This document shows, piece by piece, positions 26,658-34,633 of a stretch of 64,000 nt of DNA. Source of the DNA: Bdellovibrio bacteriovorus (GTDB lineage Bacteria > Bdellovibrionota > Bdellovibrionia > Bdellovibrionales > Bdellovibrionaceae); assembly GCF_002208115.1 (NCBI RefSeq), contig NZ_CP020946.1, forward strand, positions 310,001-374,000. The letters are read 5' to 3'. The notes beneath the pieces are model-generated. The model was not told where the DNA came from, did no database searches, and worked only from the letters and a program-made list of their open reading frames with translations. A program made the translations under genes and the position numbers. Within the stretch, counting starts at the first letter, position 1, and each line of letters opens with the position of its first letter.

Positions 26658-27392
26658 ATGAAATACTTGTACTGGATCAGCGCCGTCGCCGTGATTGCAT
26701 TGGGTGTGTTTTTCTCCATGAATTTTCAGATTCAGGAACGCTCTATTCCCAAAATCAAATTTTCTCAGGTTGAAGTTCCTGAAAAGATGGGAAAAGGCAT
26801 TTACGAAAGACTGCGCATGGAAATCAAAAATGCGCCGATCGTATTTCTGGGTGTGACTCCGGGCCAAATCGAGGATCTGGAACTGTGGAGAGGCTTTATG
26901 GAGGCCAATCAAGAGCAGGGTTCCAAGTACGACGTGATTGTCGTGGACCCGCAACTGCCTTACGTGGAGCTTTTCAATTCCACCATGCGCCTGGATGTCC
27001 AAAATGAAATGCCCCGTTTTGTCGAGGGCGTGAACAACGCTCGTGCGCAAGGGCTGCGAGTGGCCGTGATAGTGCCTTACATTTATTCTTCGCAACTTGT
27101 GAAAAAAGGCCCTGCCAATCGTCTGAAGGAAGAGTACAAGATGGACGTGACAAGTTTCTCGGTGATGAAATTCCCGGTGACTCGCGAGCAGGAAGAAACC
27201 TTCCAGCCTGTGTGTGATCTGGATGGCACAAGAGACCTTGCCGGCACCGGACATCTGGGCTGCATGGTTATCGAAGTGGCACGCAAAACGTACCGCAAGA
27301 AATTTGAAGAAAACAAATACTCAGGCATGATGGAACAAACCGGCGCCAAAGACTACATCGTGCTACTAAACCGCAACGCCAGCCCCCGCTAA
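26658..27392 (+). CDS. Membrane-anchored protein, unknown function
   Basis: 244 residues from ATG 26658 (a further in-frame start at 26607 has no ribosome-binding site). One hydrophobic segment (YLYWISAVAVIALGVFFSM, residues 3-22) anchors or exports it; the rest is periplasmic with alternating strands and helices such as APIVFLGVTPGQIEDLELW and KYDVIVVDPQLPYVEL, reminiscent of an SGNH-like or Rossmann-like alpha/beta fold, but no catalytic motif can be named. The gene is divergent from the pan operon across 148 bases. Confidence 0.7.
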   Translation: MKYLYWISAVAVIALGVFFSMNFQIQERSIPKIKFSQVEVPEKMGKGIYERLRMEIKNAPIVFLGVTPGQIEDLELWRGFMEANQEQGSKYDVIVVDPQLPYVELFNSTMRLDVQNEMPRFVEGVNNARAQGLRVAVIVPYIYSSQLVKKGPANRLKEEYKMDVTSFSVMKFPVTREQEETFQPVCDLDGTRDLAGTGHLGCMVIEVARKTYRKKFEENKYSGMMEQTGAKDYIVLLNRNASPR

Positions 27393-27446
27393 AAAGGTTC
27401 CCGGTTCTTTTTTGGGTCTACAGAGCGTTATAAGAGGAGAAGATAG

Positions 27447-28007
27447 ATGAAAACGATGATGCTTGTTTTGTCTCTGTTGGCAGGTTTCACTGCTGAAGCC
27501 CGCAGCGTTCTTGAGCAGCCTTGGCAGTCTGCTGATGGCCGTGCGATTGTTCGTTTCGTTGAATTCAACGGCAGGCTGACTCTGAACACTCGCAGTTATT
27601 ATCCAAATGGCGCCCCTTCTGATTATTTCTTTGAATTCTGGATGCCGGAGGGCCGCGATGTGCGCCCTGGTGAAACAATCCAGGGTCGTCTGCGCAGTTT
27701 GGATGGTTATTATGGCTGTGTGTTTGATGAACATGCGCAAGCTCAACTGACTGTGGATGGAACTTTGAAAGTTCATTATCCTTTGTTGACGTTCCACCGT
27801 GAAACACGCTCGGTGCGTGATGGTAACGGCGGCCGCCACTATCGTCGTGTCATCGACTGGAATGGCTGGGGCTGGGTTGAGACCGTTTATTCCTATCCAG
27901 TGGAACGCTGGAGAGTGATTTCTTCTGAATGCGTGATCAACCAGCGCAACTGGGTGACCAATGAATTGTTCCCGGTCGGTGAACGCCCGGTTCCTCGCCC
28001 CAACTAA
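27447..28007 (+). CDS. Small secreted protein, unknown function
   Basis: 186 residues with a signal peptide ending near residue 18 (LLAGFTAEA) and a strong ribosome-binding site (AAGAGGAG 9 bases upstream). The mature part is beta-rich and unusually full of tryptophan, tyrosine and arginine (DYFFEFWMPEGRDVRPGE, DWNGWGWVETVYSYPVERW), with two cysteines (GCVF and SECV). Tentatively a small secreted beta-barrel or beta-sandwich. No family recognised. It lies 12 bases upstream of the SDR gene and may be co-transcribed with it. Confidence 0.75.
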   Translation: MKTMMLVLSLLAGFTAEARSVLEQPWQSADGRAIVRFVEFNGRLTLNTRSYYPNGAPSDYFFEFWMPEGRDVRPGETIQGRLRSLDGYYGCVFDEHAQAQLTVDGTLKVHYPLLTFHRETRSVRDGNGGRHYRRVIDWNGWGWVETVYSYPVERWRVISSECVINQRNWVTNELFPVGERPVPRPN

Positions 28008-28019
28008 AAGGATTTCTTC

Positions 28020-28730
28020 GTGAAAAAGATCGCTGTCGTCACTGGTGCAAATCGTGGTTTGGGTCTTGCCTTGAGTGAGGCCCTGGCACAAAGGGGCTTC
28101 AAAGTCCTGATGGCGATGAGAAATCCGGACAAAGCACAAAAGACCCTGAACGGCCTGACCATGAAGGGTCTGGATGTCGTGCCAATGAAGCTTGATCTGT
28201 CCCAGGAAAAAAGCATCAACGACTTTGTCGAAGTGATCAAACGCGAATACGGTTTTGTCGATGTACTGGTGAACAATGCCGGCATCCTGATCGACAGTGA
28301 AGACGGCGGAAATTCCTCGCTGTTTAAAACCAAAGCCTCCACTTTGCAAAAAACTTTTGCCACCAACACCCTGGGGCCGTTCCTGCTGACTCAGAAAATC
28401 TTCCCACTGATGAAGCAGGAAGGTTATGGTCGCATCGTCAATGTCTCCAGCGGCATGGCTCAGCTTTCGGAAAAGCAGAATGCCTCGGCGTCTTATCGTA
28501 TTTCCAAAACGGCTCTGAACATGGTGACGAATCTTTTTGCCTCGGAAGTTTCCGGCGAAGATATTTGTGTGAATTCGGTATCGCCAGGATGGGTGCGCAC
28601 GGATATGGGCGGGCCGCACGCGGATCGTTCAGTTGAACAGGGGATCAAAGGTCTTCTTTGGGCGGCGACGTTGCCAAAAGGCGGTCCCAATGGCGGTTTC
28701 TTCCAGGATGGCGAATCCTTAAGCTGGTAA
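28020..28730 (+). CDS. Short-chain dehydrogenase/reductase
   Basis: 236 residues. GTG start at 28020 with AAAAGGA upstream. Nucleotide-binding VTGANRGLGLALSEAL (T-G-x-x-x-G-x-G), VLVNNAGI (N-N-A-G), catalytic serine in IVNVSSGMAQL and the Y-x-x-x-K pair in SYRISKTALNM are all present; the conserved PGWVRTDMGG follows. An NAD(P)-dependent oxidoreductase closest by eye to the carbonyl-reductase type; the substrate is unknown. Its stop abuts the stop of the convergent binding-protein gene. Confidence 0.88.
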   Translation: MKKIAVVTGANRGLGLALSEALAQRGFKVLMAMRNPDKAQKTLNGLTMKGLDVVPMKLDLSQEKSINDFVEVIKREYGFVDVLVNNAGILIDSEDGGNSSLFKTKASTLQKTFATNTLGPFLLTQKIFPLMKQEGYGRIVNVSSGMAQLSEKQNASASYRISKTALNMVTNLFASEVSGEDICVNSVSPGWVRTDMGGPHADRSVEQGIKGLLWAATLPKGGPNGGFFQDGESLSW

Positions 28731-29501
28731 TTAATCCTTATAGTATTTCAGATCTTCTTCTCGGACATAGTCCTTGGCAGAACGGGCCAGGGACCCGTCG
28801 GACTTCATGCGTTTGATAATGTCTTTGATTTTATTGCGTTCTTTTTCTGTTACACGGGCTTTGGAAACATAGATGCCCAGATCCTGCGCCTGATTCGGGT
28901 CCGGTAAAATCACAAAGTTATGATCCTGACCTTTGCGCGATAAGTAATAGTGAGTGAACAGTGGGGTCGAGAACGTGGCCTGCGTGCGGCCTTTGATCAG
29001 GTTGGCAAAGATGTCGGCGGGGCCGGGCACTTCAAACAGGCGCTTTTGTTTGAAAAGTAATTCCCGTTCCTGATCGGACATAAAAAATCCAGCCCCAATC
29101 AGGGTCGAGAAAACGATTTTGGAGCTTTTTAGGTAATCATCGATCTTGTAGGCGGGGTTGAAGACTTTTTTATCGACAATCAGCATGCGTGGCACGCGAT
29201 AGGCCGGTATGAACTCTGCGACTTTGTCCATTTCAGCGTCGCGGATCGCAAGCCCCATGATGTCGACACGGTTTTTGAGAAGCTTTTCTTTGTTGGCGGC
29301 ATATGATCCCGGGATCTCGGTTTCACGGCATTCAAGCTGCTTCACGACTTCAGTCATCAGAACATACGAGTGGCCTTTTTTAACGCCGTTTTCGATGAAG
29401 TAGGAAGGCTCGTTGTCCATAAAGGCCAGAACGAAACGTCTTTCGCAAAGGTCATTGGCGTGCGCAAACATCATCGCAAAAAGGACATTCAGCAGAATCA
29501 T
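28731..29501 (-). CDS. Extracellular solute-binding protein (family 3), orphan
   Basis: 256 residues from ATG 29501 (a TTG start 12 codons earlier is possible). Signal peptide MILLNVLFAMMFAHA. Family-3 periplasmic-binding features: FVLAFMDNEPSYFIENGVKKGHSYVLM, the ligand-loop KNRVDIMGLAI, and the C-terminal QAQDLGIYVSKARV. It is a paralogue of the protein at 11274-12080 (shared LGIYVS and helix motif). No transporter genes are adjacent; it follows the outer-membrane barrel and a membrane-anchored protein on the same strand (gap 54 bases). Confidence 0.72.
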   Translation of the reverse strand: MILLNVLFAMMFAHANDLCERRFVLAFMDNEPSYFIENGVKKGHSYVLMTEVVKQLECRETEIPGSYAANKEKLLKNRVDIMGLAIRDAEMDKVAEFIPAYRVPRMLIVDKKVFNPAYKIDDYLKSSKIVFSTLIGAGFFMSDQERELLFKQKRLFEVPGPADIFANLIKGRTQATFSTPLFTHYYLSRKGQDHNFVILPDPNQAQDLGIYVSKARVTEKERNKIKDIIKRMKSDGSLARSAKDYVREEDLKYYKD

Positions 29502-29555
29502 GAAGTTTATTGTGATTAAGCCGAGTTCATCGGGCAAATTGAAATTCGCCCAGGT

Positions 29556-30641
29556 CTAGTATTCGTACTCACTTCCGAACACCACGCCGACCGTAGAGCT
29601 TTCAACCGTCGTGCTTTCTTTGCCATAGTAAAAGCCGACCGCAGATCGCAGCGCGCGAGTTCTCCATGAATACCCTACGGATGTATTGAAATTCTGTCCG
29701 AAGTAATCCACATCCGAACCAAATCGGTGGGAAATACCACACAAAAGCTGATGTCCGTCCGCGGCTCCATAACGATAACCAAAACTTTGCGAGAACGTGT
29801 AACGATCCAGATTTCCCGAGACTTCGACAAAAGAAGAATCCGTCAGAAATTCGTGATGTCCCACCTTGAAGCCGTGACCGATCAAGAGTTTGCCCTCTTC
29901 ATTGGTGACGCTGGATCTGGCGTCATCATCTTCGCTGACGGTGAAGTCGCCTGGAGGTGATCCATGGGTGAAGATTTTGGAAGAACCCTTGTTCTGGTTG
30001 TACAAGGACAAGCCGCGCGAGTTGAAATTCACACCCAATGTGTAGTGTTCAAACTGAAAGTGCGTCGAAAGCCCCAGGGCTACATTCAGATTCTTGTATT
30101 CGGACTTGGTTTTGGAAACCACATAAATGTCTTGTGCGGGGAAAGAGCTTTCGCCAACCCCGAATGTTTTTGCCTCGGAATAGCGAGCCAGGAACTGGAT
30201 GGCAAGCGGAATGGACTTAAAGGCCATCGAGTATCCCGAAACCATGCGACTGATGTTGGCTTCGGCATCAAACGAGGTTTCGTTCTTGCTGGACTGCCAG
30301 GAAAACAGACCCTGTAAAGTGTTGGCGACAAAGAATTCATGCACCAGATCTTCGCCGACCACCAGATTGCTCAGGTAAGAAGGTGCCAGTCCCAAGGACG
30401 ATGAAAATGTCTGGCCTTCGTTTTTGGAATTGATGGCCCCAATCGAGTTTCCATTCAGGCTGAAGGCATTGTCCTGTCTTTGGCGAAGCAGACTGGGATT
30501 GTAATAAGACGCGGCCTTGGAGTGAGTGGTCGCCACGCCGGTGTTGGCCATCATGCCTTCATAAAGGCCCACGGGAAGAATCTGCGCCAAAGCCGTGGAA
30601 GAGGTCAGAAGAATTGAAAGAGCGTACAGAACGGATTTCAT
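29556..30641 (-). CDS. Outer-membrane beta-barrel protein (FadL/OmpP1-like)
   Basis: 361 residues. Signal peptide 1-19 (LLTSSTALA). The mature N-terminus MMANTGVATTHSKAASYYNP resembles the start of FadL/OmpP1 barrels (small, A/G-rich segment followed by Y-N-P). The remainder is a run of amphipathic strands rich in Ser, Gly and aromatic residues, ending in Tyr (GSEYEY). Very likely an outer-membrane channel, perhaps for hydrophobic molecules. It is related to the frameshifted barrel at 37960-39101. It lies 11 bases downstream of the 310-residue protein gene. Confidence 0.75.
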   Translation of the reverse strand: MKSVLYALSILLTSSTALAQILPVGLYEGMMANTGVATTHSKAASYYNPSLLRQRQDNAFSLNGNSIGAINSKNEGQTFSSSLGLAPSYLSNLVVGEDLVHEFFVANTLQGLFSWQSSKNETSFDAEANISRMVSGYSMAFKSIPLAIQFLARYSEAKTFGVGESSFPAQDIYVVSKTKSEYKNLNVALGLSTHFQFEHYTLGVNFNSRGLSLYNQNKGSSKIFTHGSPPGDFTVSEDDDARSSVTNEEGKLLIGHGFKVGHHEFLTDSSFVEVSGNLDRYTFSQSFGYRYGAADGHQLLCGISHRFGSDVDYFGQNFNTSVGYSWRTRALRSAVGFYYGKESTTVESSTVGVVFGSEYEY

Positions 30642-30651
30642 CAGAGTATCT

Positions 30652-31584
30652 CTATTGTTTGTTCAGACGGACTTGTCCGGTCATGGCGTATTCGCCGCGC
30701 TTTTTCTGTTCATAGACGTTCCCCACCCAAACTTGAGTGTTCCCATTTAAAGGATAGATTTGAATATAGGCTTTGTCGGCGCGGATATTGACGATCAGGG
30801 CGCTGCTGCCGGAAACGGTCATATAGTCCTGCAAAGGTCCGCTGGATGTCTGGGATCGGCTGATAACTTCACCGCTGTCCTTTTTGGAAAGAATGACCAG
30901 GGCATAGGCATCTTCCTTATTGGGCTGTCTAAGGCGGACGTCCCAGGTGATGAGCCAGTCTGACTTGTGTGTTTTGCGATCAAAGAAGGTGATCTCTCCA
31001 TTGTAAACACCCTGGATGCCGCTGGAGTTTTTGGTTGAAAGGGGGGAGCTGGCAGTCAGCGTCGCAAACAGGTCTTTGATCTCCATTTTTTTCAGTTCTT
31101 CCAGCGCGAGGTTTTCGTCACGGACTTCAAGAAGTGTTTTTTCGTGGCTGATCCACTCGTTGCCGGTCTTTGAGGTGGCCACAGTTTGCGCCGCAGTCGG
31201 AGCGGCATCGGTGGGAACCGGGCTTGAGGTCATCGCAGCGGCAGCCGGTGTTTGGGCAGGCGCTGTGGGAATAATGCATGCGCCCTCCAGCATTGTCGGG
31301 CTTGTGGATTTAAACGCCAGCTTTACGCCCAGTTCGGCCAAAAAGACGGTGACGATCTTTCCCAGAATCTCGTCCGCCTTCTTGTAGCGCTCTTCGAGAG
31401 TTTTCAGATTCTGGTATTCTTCAAAGTCCTTCTGAGTCAGTGCAATCAGTTCGGATTTGACCTGATCGGCGATGACCGCCGATGCCGTCGAAGTCGGTGC
31501 GGTGGAGCGCCCGAGAGAAAACGAAACAACTGCGACGGCAGCAACAACCAGGACAATCAGAATCTGCGACGAATTTTTCTTCAT
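30652..31584 (-). CDS. Membrane-anchored protein with beta-rich C-terminal domain, unknown
   Basis: 310 residues. N-terminal anchor IVLVVAAVAVVSFSLG (about 9-25), a charged helical stretch up to residue 85 (FEEYQNLKTLEERYKKADEIL), an Ala/Pro/Thr-rich linker with one cysteine (ACIIP), then a 140-residue domain with regular strands (GVYNGEITFFDRKTHKSDWL, TVSGSSALIVNIRADKAYIQ). No known family is visible. Likely co-transcribed with the barrel gene 11 bases downstream. Confidence 0.7.
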   Translation of the reverse strand: MKKNSSQILIVLVVAAVAVVSFSLGRSTAPTSTASAVIADQVKSELIALTQKDFEEYQNLKTLEERYKKADEILGKIVTVFLAELGVKLAFKSTSPTMLEGACIIPTAPAQTPAAAAMTSSPVPTDAAPTAAQTVATSKTGNEWISHEKTLLEVRDENLALEELKKMEIKDLFATLTASSPLSTKNSSGIQGVYNGEITFFDRKTHKSDWLITWDVRLRQPNKEDAYALVILSKKDSGEVISRSQTSSGPLQDYMTVSGSSALIVNIRADKAYIQIYPLNGNTQVWVGNVYEQKKRGEYAMTGQVRLNKQ

Positions 31585-31623
31585 TTGGAAATGGTACTTT
31601 GGGGCGTGGGCAAAGAAAATAAA

Positions 31624-31649
31624 AAAGCCATCCCCGAAGGGATGGCTTT
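31624..31649 (-). terminator. Intrinsic terminator after the HAD nucleotidase gene
   Basis: On the minus strand AAAGCCATCCC pairs perfectly with GGGATGGCTTT around a TTCG tetraloop and is followed by six T. It lies 37 bases past the stop of the gene at 31686-33059. Confidence 0.95.
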
Positions 31650-31685
31650 GACGCGGCAGGGACCTGAATTAGAACCAGGAACCTT

Positions 31686-33059
31686 TTAGAAGATTTCGTG
31701 AGCCAGTGGGCGGCGAGGCGCACGGAAGTAGGTTCTTGGCGACAGATCCAGCAGATCGCTCAGCTTCTGCATGTAAACGCAGGCATAGCGGTCTAGTTGG
31801 TAGGCGAAGTAACTTTCTTCGTTGCCGGCTCTCATCAGTTGACCCCAGTTGGAGTTGTACATGGCCTGCTGCTTTTTGATCAGTTGGCTGATCTGGGCGT
31901 CGATCTCAGAAATAGTCTTCTGCAAAGTTTCGATCTGAGGTTCATTGGCCGCCACGGATTTTTCAATCTTGCGGGTCATGATGTCCGTCAGTTCATCTTC
32001 GAGAGGTTCTTTCTTTTTCATCAGGGTTTCGATTTCCTGATTGATCGGTTCAGCCTGCTTGTTGTTTTCAACTTCAACGTCAAGTTCCTCGATAACCATC
32101 GCGGTTCTCCAGTTGCAGTCCTTTTTCAAGCGCAGGATATCACCGTAGATATGGTCACCCACGTAAAGGATGTCATCCCCCGCCAGATCCAGATCGGCCG
32201 TGAATTTCTTCGCGTTACCGCCCTGATAGATCCCCGGAGTCAGCTTGCCTTCCATGTTGGTCATAGTGCCATCGGCCGGATTCACGCGCAGGTACTTCTG
32301 GTTTTCGTAGAAGAACTTCGGTTTGGAAGCAAACGTGATCACGAACTCAAACAGATCTTCCCAGGACTTGTGCTCTTTCAGGAATGGCTGAATCGCATAG
32401 TCCAAAAGCAGTTTCGTGTAGTGGAAGTCAGAGTTCGTCAACACGAAGATCTTTTTCCCGTGACGACGGAATTTTTCCAGCGTGTGCACCAGGGTTGGAT
32501 CTTTGATGATGAAATGATCCAGGTTCTGTTTCACAACGTCTTTCAGGGAACCGTCGCGGTGAGCTTCATCCAAAGCATCCAGCACGTCGTCAGCAATCTG
32601 CGCGTATTCCGGATACTTGTTGGTTGTGTCCGAGTCTTTCAGTTCCACGATCTGAGCTATCAGATTCGCCAAAGAGATCGAGAAAGACGTGTCCACCGCC
32701 AGGTAGTCGGAATTGGACAGGTCAATGTAAGTGGACTTGTAAAGCTTCTGGTGGCTTTTGAAATCCAGCGGCTTCAGACCGTGATAGCTGGCACGAATCG
32801 CCGTGTAGCGGTTCAGCTTCAGCAGATTTCCCATCTTGCGGTCGATAACCAGGCCACGGATGGCGAAGTTATAGTCGAACACCAGCTTGCGCAAAGTTTC
32901 AGGATAACCGCGTTTGACCAGTTTATCGATCATCGTGGTGTGGGACAGGCGCTCAAAGTTTTCGCTGTTATAACGAACCAGTGTGTGGTCCATGTCCACG
33001 CCGATGTAGCGGATTTTTTTCAGATTCAATGTTCTGTTAACAAATACTTTTCCAGGCAT
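31686..33059 (-). CDS. HAD-superfamily 5'-nucleotidase
   Basis: 457 residues. The HAD signature is at the start, GVDMDHTLVRYN (D22 nucleophile, D24 acid/base), then LTNSD (motif II) and YVGDHIYGDILRLKK (motif III/IV aspartates). Family resemblance is to the HAD-IG cytosolic purine 5'-nucleotidase (cN-II-like) group, which removes phosphate from IMP/GMP-type nucleotides. A charged coiled coil (residues about 330-400) sits in the C-terminal part. Likely role is purine salvage, relevant for a cell recycling prey nucleotides; the substrate is inferred from family. It is cytoplasmic and ends at a strong terminator. Confidence 0.85.
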   Translation of the reverse strand: MPGKVFVNRTLNLKKIRYIGVDMDHTLVRYNSENFERLSHTTMIDKLVKRGYPETLRKLVFDYNFAIRGLVIDRKMGNLLKLNRYTAIRASYHGLKPLDFKSHQKLYKSTYIDLSNSDYLAVDTSFSISLANLIAQIVELKDSDTTNKYPEYAQIADDVLDALDEAHRDGSLKDVVKQNLDHFIIKDPTLVHTLEKFRRHGKKIFVLTNSDFHYTKLLLDYAIQPFLKEHKSWEDLFEFVITFASKPKFFYENQKYLRVNPADGTMTNMEGKLTPGIYQGGNAKKFTADLDLAGDDILYVGDHIYGDILRLKKDCNWRTAMVIEELDVEVENNKQAEPINQEIETLMKKKEPLEDELTDIMTRKIEKSVAANEPQIETLQKTISEIDAQISQLIKKQQAMYNSNWGQLMRAGNEESYFAYQLDRYACVYMQKLSDLLDLSPRTYFRAPRRPLAHEIF

Positions 33060-33070
33060 ATTTTCTTTTC

Positions 33071-33430
33071 TTACTTAGTAACAGGGAGCTGCAGATCATT
33101 CCAAAGAAGCATGCCCCCTTGCATGTTGTATACTTCTTCAAAGCCGTTCATCTTGGCAAAGGCTGTGGCCTTGGCAGAGCGACCGCCACTGCGGCAGATA
33201 AAGACCACAGTTTTGTCTTTGGGCAGGGAGCCCAGTTGCTCAGGGAGAGTGTCCAGTACCATCAGGGAGGAGCCTTCAACGTGACCCAGTTCGCCGATAT
33301 ATTCTTCAGGCTGGCGCACGTCGATCATCACCACGTTTGCCTTGTTCTGCAGAAGCTCCGCAGGGCCAATATCGTAGATTCCCTCAAAATGAGGATTTTC
33401 AGTTTTTGAAGTAAAGTTGACGAATTTCAT
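33071..33430 (-). CDS. Rhodanese-like domain protein
   Basis: 119 residues, a single rhodanese domain. Active-site loop CRSGGRS places the sulfur-carrying cysteine at residue 79; the upstream VVMIDVRQPEEY and the downstream VYNMQGGMLLW are typical. It carries persulfide sulfur or detoxifies cyanide/sulfide. ATG 33430 is chosen because GGAGGA lies 10 bases upstream; a longer frame (33496) lacks support. It lies 11 bases upstream of the HAD gene and is probably co-transcribed. Confidence 0.9.
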   Translation of the reverse strand: MKFVNFTSKTENPHFEGIYDIGPAELLQNKANVVMIDVRQPEEYIGELGHVEGSSLMVLDTLPEQLGSLPKDKTVVFICRSGGRSAKATAFAKMNGFEEVYNMQGGMLLWNDLQLPVTK

Positions 33431-33527
33431 TGTAACGTCTTCCTCCGGCATCAGAGCCAAGACTCTAACCATAGCACCTGCCGGAAAATACAGCAAGAAC
33501 CAGTCAGGCTCGGCGCGCAGCAGATTT

Positions 33528-33551
33528 AGGTCCTAAGTTGTTTTAGGACCT
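33528..33551. terminator. Hairpin after the formylglycine-enzyme-like gene
   Basis: AGGTCCTAA (33528-33536) pairs perfectly with TTAGGACCT (33543-33551), 5 bases past the stop at 33557. There is no T run on either strand, so factor-independent termination is uncertain. Confidence 0.45.
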
Positions 33552-33556
33552 GTAAA

Positions 33557-34513
33557 TCAATTGGAAGCAGATGGCAGGATGGGAGTGGCCGCAGAGACAC
33601 AGCGGAAACCCAGATGATTGGCGGTGTAAGACGCACTGTTGTCCAGATCGATCGAGAAAATCCCGGACTGTGTGCCATTGTAAAGACTGCCCCCGCGGGC
33701 GACGGCCCCACCCGGACTGCTGATCCAGGCAAACCCCATCCCGCAGAAGTCGTTGGTGTTGGGGTCGGCGCATTGCAGACTGGCGGCCGGGGCAAACAAG
33801 GTGGTGAAAGAATCCGCCAGCGTGATCAGTTCCGAGATATAAACATTCGAAGTGGCCGCACCAGCAGAATAGTCATCTTTGGTCCATTCCCACGAGTTCC
33901 CGGCGAAATCCCACAGGACTTTTCCGGTCGAAAGCTGGTGAGTGCGACGGTTTTCGTGCCAAAGCGTGGGACTGCAGACCGCATCCAGAGACGCAAGACT
34001 GTCGGGATTGGTGTCTTCATCCAAATCCAGGCCATAGCAAGGATGATCATCACCGCCCGCAGCCAGTAAGCCCCCGAAATCGTCGTTGAAGTGCCCCCGG
34101 TTCAAAGCGCCCGAAGTGACGGCCCCGGAATTCCAGTTGGTGGATACCGACGCCAGATTCTGCGCCAGTTGGTTCCACTGCGCATTGGAAATCAAGTCAA
34201 AATCCGCACCCAAAGCCTGGCAGGCCGCGACGGCATCGTCCCGGTCAATCGCACCCCACGGAGCCCCGCCAGCCTGCGAAGTTGCCACGGAACCCACGTC
34301 CTTCATTTCATACTTGGCAACACAAAAACCCGGAGGAGGAGAGCCCGCCGGCGCCGGAACATAGACATAGTTCTCCGGACAGGAATAAAGAGTTTCCTCG
34401 ATCACGGCATCTTCGTCCGTGCTGCCGTCTTCTTTTTTCAAGTCCAGTGTGCAGGCGGAAAGCAGCAGGGAAAGCAGAGGTAAAATGGCGTATGGGAATA
34501 TACGTTCAGTCAT
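33557..34513 (-). CDS. Lipoprotein with formylglycine-generating-enzyme (SUMF1/FGE)-like domain
   Basis: 318 residues. Lipoprotein signal with lipobox LLSAC (IFPYAILPLLSLLLSAC) followed by a very acidic spacer. The soluble part begins NYVYVPAPAGSPPPGFCVAKYEM, then W-D-F-A-G-N-S-W-E-W-T-K-D-D (segment around GKVLWDFAGNSWEWTKDD) and the C-terminal VARGGSLYNGTQSGIFS...HLGFRCV, all features of the FGE-sulfatase fold also used in non-catalytic surface proteins. The catalytic Cys pair of true FGE is not obvious, so it may be a structural or binding protein. Start 34513 is the one giving the signal peptide. Confidence 0.72.
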   Translation of the reverse strand: MTERIFPYAILPLLSLLLSACTLDLKKEDGSTDEDAVIEETLYSCPENYVYVPAPAGSPPPGFCVAKYEMKDVGSVATSQAGGAPWGAIDRDDAVAACQALGADFDLISNAQWNQLAQNLASVSTNWNSGAVTSGALNRGHFNDDFGGLLAAGGDDHPCYGLDLDEDTNPDSLASLDAVCSPTLWHENRRTHQLSTGKVLWDFAGNSWEWTKDDYSAGAATSNVYISELITLADSFTTLFAPAASLQCADPNTNDFCGMGFAWISSPGGAVARGGSLYNGTQSGIFSIDLDNSASYTANHLGFRCVSAATPILPSASN

Positions 34514-34592
34514 GCAGGACTCTTCGGTGTCCATTAAAGATTCGTAAAGAGCTATGCGATGAGTCTTCGTGAAATTCCGCGAGATAACGGAT

Positions 34593-34617
34593 GGATCGTC
34601 TCAGACCGAAACGATCC
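34593..34617. other. Imperfect hairpin between M13 peptidase and FGE-like genes
   Basis: GGATCGT pairs with ACGATCC (34593-34599 and 34611-34617), followed inward by one mismatch and two more pairs. It lies between two minus-strand genes, without a T run, and could be a weak terminator or processing site. Confidence 0.35.
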
Positions 34618-34633
34618 GGAAACGTCTCTTGAT

